Positions 1-8,900 of a stretch of 22,216 bases of DNA are shown here, in pieces; position 1 is the first letter of the stretch, and every line of letters begins with the position of its first letter. Under the pieces are notes generated by a model. The model searched no databases. It was not told the DNA's origin and saw nothing but the letters and a program-made list of their open reading frames with translations. A program made the position numbers and the translations under genes. Source of the DNA: an uncultured Chlorobiota bacterium (GTDB lineage Bacteria; Bacteroidota; Bacteroidia; Bacteroidales; JAADGE01); NCBI GenBank assembly GCA_947311125.1, contig CAMZKI010000237.1:1-22216 (forward strand). The letters are read 5' to 3'.

Positions 1-13
1 AAGAATTAAAGAA

Positions 14-21
14 TAACTTTG
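14..21 (+). promoter_or_regulatory. Candidate -7 promoter element for the M1 peptidase operon
   Basis: TAACTTTG matches the Bacteroidota -7 consensus TAnnTTTG. The matching -33 element would lie outside the window, so only half of the promoter can be judged. It would give a leader of roughly 75 bases before the ATG at 103. The rest of 1-102 is AT-rich and shows nothing else I can support. Confidence 0.35.
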
Positions 22-102
22 TCGTAATATTTTGTATATGTCTGAAATAAAAGATAAAAAACAGAATTAAAATAAATTTTTATGATATTAAAGTGATATA
101 TA

Positions 103-2184
103 ATGAACGGTATTAAAAATCATTCGGTAACCGGAATTGAAATAAATAAAAAACAGTTTCTTCTGTTTTATTTGTTTTTTTTTGCAGTTAGTTTCGGTTT
201 TTCTCAAAATGTTGATTTTCGTAAAGATGTTGACATTTTGCACTATACGATAAATTTGAATATTACGGATTTTAAGAATAAAAAAATTGGCGGTAATACT
301 GAGATAAAACTGAGCCCGAATAAAGAATCGCTGCAAAAAATAACATTAGAACTTTTTAAGCTTGAAGTTGATTCTGTTTTTATTTTTGGTGAAAAAATTA
401 ATAATTTTTCATACAACGGAAAAATTATTGAAATACCGTTCGAGCATAAAAAACCGGAAGAGGAGTGCTGTACGAAAGTAACTGTCTATTATCAAGGATA
501 TCCGAAAGAAGATTTGGACTGGGGCGGGTTTTTCTTTACGGATTCTTCGGCATATAACATTGGCGTAGGCATGGAAGCCGACCCGCAATCTTTCGGCAGG
601 GCTTGGTTTCCGTGCATTGATGATTTTGAGGAAAAAGCAAGTTTTGACTTTAATATTACGGTTCCCGAAAAATATACCGCCGTTTGTTCGGGTATTTTAG
701 TTTCCGAAAAGAAAAATTCGGATAATACGCACACTTTTTCATGGAAATTAAAACAAGAAGTGCCGACCTACCTGGTGTCGGTTGCCGTTGCCGATTATGA
801 TGAGATAAAATCCGTTTACAAAAGCATTACCGGCAGAGAAATTCCCGTCAGTTTGTATATGTATCCGGAAGATCTTGCCAATGCAGAATTTTCCTTTCAA
901 AATTTGAATAAAGCATTACGAACATTTGAGAACGATTTCGGCGAATATGTTTGGGACAGGGTAGGTTATGTTGAAGTGCCGTTCACATCCGGAGCGATGG
1001 AACATGTCTGTAATATTGCATATCCGGAATATGCCGTTGACAGCACCTTGTTTCGCGAAACACTTATGGCACACGAACTTTCACACCATTGGTTCGGAAA
1101 TCTCGTAACTTGCAAAACGTCGCAGGATATGTGGTTGAATGAGGGCTGGGCAACTTACTGCGAAGCACTTTTTAAAGAACAGGTTTACGGAAAAGACGAT
1201 TTTAAAGATTTTATGCGAGAAAATCATGTAAAAGTTCTTACCCAAGCCCATATTTTTGATAACGGATATCGAGCTGTTTACGGTGTTCCGCACGACTATA
1301 CTTACGGAACAACCGTTTACGACAAGGGTGCCGATGTTGCCCACACCTTGCGGGGGTTTCTCGGCGACAGTTTATTTTTTGATGCCCTGACGGCTTATCT
1401 TAAACATTTTTCGTATAAATCCGTTTCAACCGCCGAGTTTAAAAATTTTATCGCCGATTATACCGAAATTCCGCTTGACGATTTTTTCGACACTTGGGTT
1501 TACACCGAAGGATTTCCGCATTTTTCGATTTCCGATTTTTCGGTTTCTGAAACAGGGAAAAAATACCGTGCGGATTTTACTGTTAATCAAAGATTAAAAG
1601 CCAGAGATTTTTACGGAAACGATAATAAAATCGAACTGTATTTTATTGATGAAAATGCCGGTATTATCAAAAAAACAGTAAAAATGTCCGGGATATCCGA
1701 AAATTACAGTATGATTTTTAACTCAAAACCGCTTGCGATTTTTGTTGACCCGGAAGAAAAAATTGCCGATGCGACGCTTGATAATTATAAAGTTTTTTCC
1801 GATACGGCAAATTACGATTTCAGATATACCGATTTTTCAATATTAATTACGAAACTTAAAGGCAAAGCCGTTGTGCAAAGTGTCATGAATTACATAAAAC
1901 CCGCAAATCCGAAAAGTGAAAATTATGAAATTTCAAAAGAGAAATATTGGGACATAAAGGGTGCCGTAAAAGGAAAAATAAAAGCCGAAGGAACGTTTTA
2001 CGTAAATTCCGACGAGCAAAACCTCGGTGTTGAGTTCGAAGATATTGTTTTGTTGTACCGTCCCGATGAAAATTCTGCATTTAAGCCCGTAAAAGCCGAA
2101 CAATATCAATATGATGCCGTTCAGGGTATTTTTATCGTAAGAGACTTGAAATTCGGACAATATATTGCCGGTGTCGAAAAATAA
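103..2184 (+). CDS. Secreted M1-family (gluzincin) metallopeptidase
   Basis: A 693-residue zinc aminopeptidase-like protein. The zinc site is complete: HELSH at residues 324-328 and the third ligand Glu347 in NEGWATY, 18 residues further on. The exopeptidase motif reads GAMEH (297-301) rather than GAMEN; Glu300 is kept, and as far as I recall a His at the last position is common in Bacteroidota paralogues. Tyr406 in YDKGA is the expected transition-state tyrosine. A hydrophobic stretch (about residues 19-34, ending FGFSQ) looks like a signal peptide, preceded by an unusually long 15-residue N-terminal extension; no better in-frame ATG exists, so I keep this start. The C-terminal 220 residues are beta-rich and carry no recognisable T9SS sorting domain, so a periplasmic location is likely. 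It probably trims peptides for nutrition or turnover. The lipoprotein gene follows after 11 bases, suggesting co-transcription. Family assignment is firm; substrate is unknown. Confidence 0.93.
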   Translation: MNGIKNHSVTGIEINKKQFLLFYLFFFAVSFGFSQNVDFRKDVDILHYTINLNITDFKNKKIGGNTEIKLSPNKESLQKITLELFKLEVDSVFIFGEKINNFSYNGKIIEIPFEHKKPEEECCTKVTVYYQGYPKEDLDWGGFFFTDSSAYNIGVGMEADPQSFGRAWFPCIDDFEEKASFDFNITVPEKYTAVCSGILVSEKKNSDNTHTFSWKLKQEVPTYLVSVAVADYDEIKSVYKSITGREIPVSLYMYPEDLANAEFSFQNLNKALRTFENDFGEYVWDRVGYVEVPFTSGAMEHVCNIAYPEYAVDSTLFRETLMAHELSHHWFGNLVTCKTSQDMWLNEGWATYCEALFKEQVYGKDDFKDFMRENHVKVLTQAHIFDNGYRAVYGVPHDYTYGTTVYDKGADVAHTLRGFLGDSLFFDALTAYLKHFSYKSVSTAEFKNFIADYTEIPLDDFFDTWVYTEGFPHFSISDFSVSETGKKYRADFTVNQRLKARDFYGNDNKIELYFIDENAGIIKKTVKMSGISENYSMIFNSKPLAIFVDPEEKIADATLDNYKVFSDTANYDFRYTDFSILITKLKGKAVVQSVMNYIKPANPKSENYEISKEKYWDIKGAVKGKIKAEGTFYVNSDEQNLGVEFEDIVLLYRPDENSAFKPVKAEQYQYDAVQGIFIVRDLKFGQYIAGVEK

Positions 2185-2195
2185 ATTTTTTAATA

Positions 2196-2942
2196 ATGAA
2201 TAAAAATCAAATCGCTTTCCTTGTTATTTTCTTATTCTTTTTTTCGTTTTGTACGGAAAAACAAAATGAAGATTCCGGAAAAACAATTTCGGAAAAGCCG
2301 GATATTCAAAAAAACAAACCGAGAACAACTGTTGATACAGTTAAAACAGAACAAGTTACAAAAAAACTAAATATTGTTGATTATTTTAATTTGCTGAAAA
2401 AATCGGAATTAATTGATGTTCCGTGCAATTTGCAGAAAGAAAGCAATAATAAGTGGGTATGCAAAAGTAAAAAAGACGAAGCCGGTTTTATAAACGAATG
2501 CGAAACAACGGTTGATATTAAAAACGGTTACGTTAAAATTGAAGACGAAGGCACAGGTGCCGGGATTTTGGTAACGGAAGTTGCATTATTTAAAACTGCT
2601 GAAAAAAAGGATATTATTGCCGTTAATACATATTTTGCCGACGATATTTTACAAATGAGTTCACATAAACCAAAATTTTACCATTTTTCCGATGAACATT
2701 TTTCCGAAATTACGGACATTTTTCCGGAAATTAATGCGAATGTATTTTTTCATAAACCTTACGATTTAAAAAAAGAGCTTATCGGAGCATATTTTGAGCT
2801 TCCGAGATACGGCACGGAAATAAAATACTGTTTGGATACCAATTTTGCGGCAAAACGAGAACCCGAATTTCAAAAGAACATAAAAATTTCAGAATTAAGT
2901 TTCAGCTTTGATAAAAACAGGGGCAAGTTCTTTTTGAAATAA
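2196..2942 (+). CDS. Putative lipoprotein, function unknown
   Basis: 248 residues. The N-terminus is a short positive segment, then a Phe-rich hydrophobic core and Cys19 (FFFSFC), followed by a polar, partly acidic stretch (TEKQNEDSGK). This resembles a relaxed Bacteroidota lipobox, and the acidic residues after Cys could favour surface export, though the -1 Phe is not canonical. A low-complexity Lys/Thr/Glu linker (about 25-55) leads to a globular domain of about 190 residues with three Cys residues (about 77, 87 and 98). I do not recognise a family. The gene starts 11 bases after the M1 peptidase stop in the same direction, so they are probably one operon. The hairpin overlapping its stop codon probably ends the transcript. 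Confidence 0.75.
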   Translation: MNKNQIAFLVIFLFFFSFCTEKQNEDSGKTISEKPDIQKNKPRTTVDTVKTEQVTKKLNIVDYFNLLKKSELIDVPCNLQKESNNKWVCKSKKDEAGFINECETTVDIKNGYVKIEDEGTGAGILVTEVALFKTAEKKDIIAVNTYFADDILQMSSHKPKFYHFSDEHFSEITDIFPEINANVFFHKPYDLKKELIGAYFELPRYGTEIKYCLDTNFAAKREPEFQKNIKISELSFSFDKNRGKFFLK

Positions 2943-2960
2943 AACCTGCCCGCAATTTTT
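2921..2960. terminator. Bidirectional hairpin terminator between convergent genes
   Basis: GGGCAAGTT (2921-2929) pairs with AACCTGCCC (2943-2951): nine positions with one A-C mismatch. A T-rich stretch follows on the + strand (TTTTT at 2956-2960) and another follows on the - strand (the complement of 2913-2917). It lies between the convergent lipoprotein and giant surface-protein genes, overlapping the lipoprotein stop codon, so it can serve both. Confidence 0.55.
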
Positions 2961-5900
2961 ACTCTTTTATTACTTTTTTTGTAAGAATTCCGTTTTTCGT
3001 TGTTATTTTCAGAAAATAAATTCCCGGAGTTAAATGTCCGATATTAACAACCTTAACATTGTTTTTTTGTGTTAAAACTTTTCCTGAAATATCTGACAGC
3101 TCTATATTAATTATTTCTGAATTTGAGATGATTTGTATCTTATCTTTTGCCGGATTCGGGTAAACTATAATATCTCTATTTGAAATATTTTCTATATTCG
3201 ACAGTTGTGAAAACCTTAGTTCAAATCTGTTTTTTTCGACTCCGCCCGAAAAACTGAAAGAATAGGTATTGTTTTCAGATAAATTTTGAATAAGATTTAA
3301 TTGTTTATCATACAAATAAACAGGTAAGTTAATTCCTGATACGTTATCCAATTTTATTTGATAATTTCCGCTTGTTTGTGTCGAAAATCCCAGAGGTATC
3401 GTTAAATTTTCGGAAATTTCGGGAACGGTATTTATTGCATATTCTGTATTGCCTGCAATTGAATACAAAAACGGGACCATAGAGTTTTCCGAAAACATTT
3501 TATACGCATCATATTCTGTATCAAAATCGGCGGAAGCATCCGGTAAAACAATAATTTTTGTTTCGTCAGAAAAGTTGTTTCCCGAAGCAATAAGGACAAT
3601 TTCCGTGTTTGTTTTCGTTTTATAAAAATTTGTTATGTTGTGAACTCTTGCGGCATCCGTAAATTGCAATTGCCCGTTATTCACCGAAGCGTGAACAAAA
3701 AAGCCCTGCATTGCCGGAATAAACTGAGTTCCGCCGTTAACTCCGCCGGTTGTTGTATTGTAATATTTATAGTTTCCGGTAATATCATCATAAAAATAAA
3801 TCGTATTATCAAGATTTGTAAGCGTAATGTTCCCGGCATCAATGTTTGTTTGAGAAAAATCAACGGCTGACGGATACGGATTTCCCAGCAGGTGCCAACC
3901 TTCGTATTGGTCGGCTTGTATCGTATTTGTCCAACTTAAAAGCGGACTTGTATAGGTTCCCGCATGCAAATTTCCGCTGAAATTAAGGGTGGTTTCATTA
4001 AAATAATAAGCATAACCCTGCATACTTGTAAGAGCGGAATTTGTATAACTTGTCCATCCCGGTGTGCCGGAAAATACACCTCCGCTCCAACTGTCGGAAG
4101 TTGTTTCATCATAAAAATAAAAATTATTGGTGTTGAATAAATTTAAAGGAGCATCAATAACCGGAGCGGTCAAATAGTGCCATTGTGTTCCGGATAAAAA
4201 TCTTTCTGCCGTTGCAGGAACTCCTGTTGTTGAGTTTATAAAAGAGCCGGTTCCCGATGCATCTGATTTTATTAAAAGACCGGATATGCCTGCATTATTG
4301 GCCATTATCCCGTTTACCGTAAGCGAGAAATTCGGATTAATCTGCAAATTCGCTCCGGATTGTATTGTCAAATTATTAGTTTCTGCTGCACTTGTAATAA
4401 CAGGAAAGTTATTACTGTTCAAACTTATATCCGGAATTACGACATTATCGCTTATTGTAGGGACTTGCTGCTTTTGCCAATTTGATGGGGTTGCCCAGTC
4501 GGTGTCGGTTGTTCCTCTCCAAACAATATAATCGCAATCATATTCGTCGGCACCGATATCAGGACTTAGGGCATCTCTTGCGTTTCCGTCAAAATCGTTT
4601 GTTACGGTTGTGATTACCTGTGCCCCGCCGTCAATATAAGATATTGCCGAAGTTTGGATATGTAAGTCGCTTGTGCTGATAAAAGGAGCATCTTCGGTAA
4701 TTGAATTTTGTTCATAGCTTGCACAACGTATTTTATAGTCCGCCAATGTTTGGTCAGATACGTTTGTGTCGTAATAAATCAAGTTTTTGGCAGACGGGGT
4801 GCCCGAATAGTATAAGTTGTTATCTGAATTTGTTGATATTGTTGAATATTCAGCAGATTTATATAATGCGGCAGCTATTGCTCCGGTTGTTACATCGACT
4901 TTATTTACCACAATGTTGTTTCTTATGTCCGCTGTTGCCGAGCCGTAACTGAACCCTTCAACAAAAATACCGGCACTTTCGTTTGTTGTTGCCGTTGAAA
5001 CATAATTAAGCAAAACAGAATTGTTGTAAATATAAGCAGTTCCTTTTCTGTTTGATATACCGCGTGCGGTCGGATAATTATATGTGTCTGTTCCGGGCGT
5101 TCGTATGTCTCTGACAAAATTATTATATATGTAAGATGTCCCGCCGTAAATTTCAATTCCTGAAGCCATTTCAACACCTTCAATGTCATAAACTTCATTA
5201 TTATAAAAGTTTACGGTGCTTTCGTATTGTCTTAATCCTACAACCTGAGAGCCGGTTCCGTATAAACCGTAAACCGTATTATTGTAAATGTCGCCCTGAT
5301 TATTTCCGGCAGCATAAATGCCGAGAGTTCTGTAATCTGTTGTTCCGTTAAAAACGGTATTGTTATGAATTTTGAGGTTTTTTTGGCTCCAGGTATGGAC
5401 TCCGACAGCTCGTGCTTGTGTTCCTGTATATCCGAAATTGCTTATGCTGCAGTTCATAATTTCCGTAGCATCGTCATACAACGCTTCTTGTCCTGTAACA
5501 TCATACCCGTATGTTTTTATTCCGAAATAAGCATTTTGAATATTTAGATTGTCATAAGTGTTGAACGAATTTGCTCCGTCCGCATTTACGGGGTCAATAT
5601 TTCCGGTTTGAACATATTGATACACTCCGACAGAATTTACATTGGCATTATTCAGCGTAATATTGCAGTTTTTTATAAGATTATGTTGTGCTCCGTCTGA
5701 AGGTGTATTGTTTGTTATATAATATCCGTACTCCAAAGCATCTCCTGCTGCAATTTGAATATCAATTCCGTCAAAAGTATAATAGTCAACACCTTTCAGG
5801 CATATGCCGAAATCGTTATCGGAAGTTGTTCCCGTAGGTTTTATAACCGGATTTGCTCCTGTGCCTGATTTTTGAAAAATAACAGTGTTTACGGATGTTC

Positions 5901-8900
5901 CGCTTGTAATAATTTCCGGCGGATTTTCCGTAAAAATTTGTCCTGTCGTAACATTAAAAATAACGGAACAAGAAATACCTCTGTCGTTAAGAACATTAAT
6001 TGCATCAGTAAAATTATTAAAGTTTGTTGCCCCTGTTGCAGTTGTGTTATCAATTGTATAAGTTCCGCAAAGCGGGCTGCCGGTATCATATTCGTCAGCA
6101 CCGATGTCGGGTGCGACATCTCTTATGTCGCCGTCAAAATCTGCAGTGTATCCGCTTATTGCCGTTCCGCCGTTATCTATGCCCGTTGAAATATTAGGGT
6201 TTATGTGAAGGTCATACGGAGCAGAAGTGCTTTTAAAAGGCGGGTTTTCTTCAATTGAATTTGCATCTCCGGGTGAAGATGCCGCATAAGAAGTTAAATC
6301 AAGGTATTCAACAGAATTGCCGGCATCATAAGCCAGTGTATATTTTGATGTTGCAACACCGTTGTAGTAGCAATTGTTATTTGAATTAACCGAAAGATTT
6401 GCCAAATCAGAGCTTCCTTTAAAATATAAAACCGTTGCTCTTGTTCCGGTTGTTGCATCCGTATTATTTTCAAAAATATTATTTCTTAAATCTGCCGTTG
6501 AATTATCTAAGTAAAAAGCAGTGCTTTCATTTCCTGCATTTGAAGAGTAATATGCAATATAAACCGAGTTATAGAAAACTGACTGTGTTCCTGTCGTATA
6601 TCTGAAACTTATACCTCTTGCCGAAGGATAACCGTTTGTTACCGAATTTCCCGCAGGTGCTTTAATATCATAAACAAAATTATTGTAAACAGTTGATGTT
6701 CCGCCGTAGCCCTCAATTCCGGTTGCCATTTTTATTCCTTCAATATCTGAGACTTCATTGAGATAAATATTCATATTTGAGTTATATTCCCTGATACCTA
6801 CGACCTGGATGCCTTCTCCGTAAAGTCCGGAAACTTTATTTGCATATATACTCCCGGTATTATTTCCGGCACAATAGATGCCCAGAGTTCTGTCTCCGGA
6901 TACTCCGTTTTTAACAATGTTGTTATGTATTAAAAGATTTTTTTGACTCCAAGTTTGAATTCCTGTTGCTCTGTTTACCGTTGCACCCGCTAATCCGTAG
7001 CCGTCAACGGTAACATTTTTTATTTCGCAGGCATCATCATACAGAGCATCTTGCCCGGCAAAATCATACCCGTGCAAGCAAACTCCGTAATAAGCATTTT
7101 TAATTGTTATATTATCATAAAGATTGAAAGAGTTTGCACCGTCTGCCGTTGTCGGGTCAACGGTTCCTGTTCGGATATATTGAAAAACCCCTTTGGAAAT
7201 CTCATTTGTATTGTTAAGTGTTACGGAACAATTTTTAATTGTGTTATGTTGAGCCCCGTCTGTCGCAGAATTATTATAAATATAATATCCGTATTCTAAA
7301 GCGGAACCGGTTGCAATTTGTATATCAATTCCGTCAAAGGTAAAATAATCTCCTCCTGCAATTTTAATTGCAGCATCATCAGAAGATGCTGTTCCGGTTG
7401 CTTTTATTATCGGATTTGCTCCTGTCCCCGATTTTTGAAAAATAACGGGTTTTGTTGCATCCCCGGTTGCAGTTATCACGGGCGGGTCTTCGGTGAAAAC
7501 TTCATCGGCGGCAACAAGAAAGGTTATTCCTCCGGTTCCTATGCCGCAAGTGTTTATTGCATTAATTGCTTCGGTAAAGTTTGTATAATCCCCCCCGTTT
7601 GCACTTATTGTTTTTGTTCCTGCCGGAGGAGCATAAATTTCAACATTATCCACGGCCCAATAATTCGACCAATTACTGTTATCCGTATACCTGAATCTGA
7701 CATAAACAGTTGTTTGATTTGCTGCATAGGTTGAAATATCAAACTCTTCGACAATCGGACCGACAGTGGTCGTATTATATGTTACTATGTTATTCCAAGT
7801 ACTTCCGTCATTACTTACCTGAACCGTTCCGTCTGCTACATTTGTCGAACTTCTGAACCGATGAGAAAATTTTAATACAACAACATCACGTCCGGTGCAA
7901 TTGATTGCCGGAGTTGTAATGCTTGCATCAGATTTATTTCCGTTATCTCCGAAAAAATCATCATCAAAAATTGCAAAATCGCTGTCAAATCCGGCACCGT
8001 TTAAAATGCCGCTTGCATATCTTCCGCCGGGGTCGTCAAATCTCCACTCATAAGCGGCATCAGCTCCGGGGTGAACAATATTTGACCAACCGGAAGGTAA
8101 AACCTGCCCGGTAAAGTCTTCGCTTAAAAGTACGCAGCAAGAAGTGCAAACCGGGTCGGTAAGTATCACGGTTTCTTGCTTTGAACAACCGTAAGCATCG
8201 GTAACCGTAACGGTATATGTTCCTGCCGAGAGGTTTTGTGCAATATTTGTTGATGAAACATTAGGAGTCCAAGAATAGGCATAAGGTTGAACACCGCCGC
8301 TTACATTTACCGTAATTGAGCCGTCGCTTGCACCGAAAGAACTCGGGTTAACAGAACTTGAAGAGAGAGACAGTAATTGTGCAGCTTCATCTATGGTTAC
8401 GGTTGATTGGTATGTTACAGAGTTAGCATCAGTAATCGTAACAGTGTATGCACCTGCAGATAATCCTGAAACAGAAGATGTTGTTTGTCCGCCCGGGGAC
8501 CATAAATAAGTGTGCGGAGCAGGACCGGGACTTGTTGTAACTGTTGCTGTTCCGTCGTCAGCTCCGGTACAGGTTACGTTTGTTGAAGAAACTACCGGCG
8601 AGCCGGCAATTTGAGTAAATCTTACGGCATCGAAAAGAACTTTTTTACCGTTATCTGCGGACGCAACAGCATCACCAAGGCGAACATATCCGTTTTGTCC
8701 CTGTGTAAATTGATAAGTGCCCAAATCAACCCATGTTCCTTGATTAGCAAGTTGATTTACAGTAACTGATGTATTTCCTCCGTCATAAAAAATTTTGTAG
8801 TATGCCGAACTTGTAACTGCTGCCGAAGAATACGCATCCGTAAAGGCAGCCGGAATATATACTTCAACTTTATAAGATGCAGAATTAGGAAGGTTCGGAG

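Noticed and set aside
297..301. Residues GAMEH in the M1 peptidase (residue numbers) as a sign of an inactive enzyme
   Set aside because: The catalytic Glu, the whole zinc site and Tyr406 are kept; only the last position of GAMEN differs, which is tolerated in related proteins.
7548..7618. Possible CRISPR-like or tandem short repeats in the beta-helix region
   Set aside because: The periodicity is in the protein (beta-helix coils such as YNN and IHNN) and is irregular in DNA; there are no constant repeats with unique spacers.
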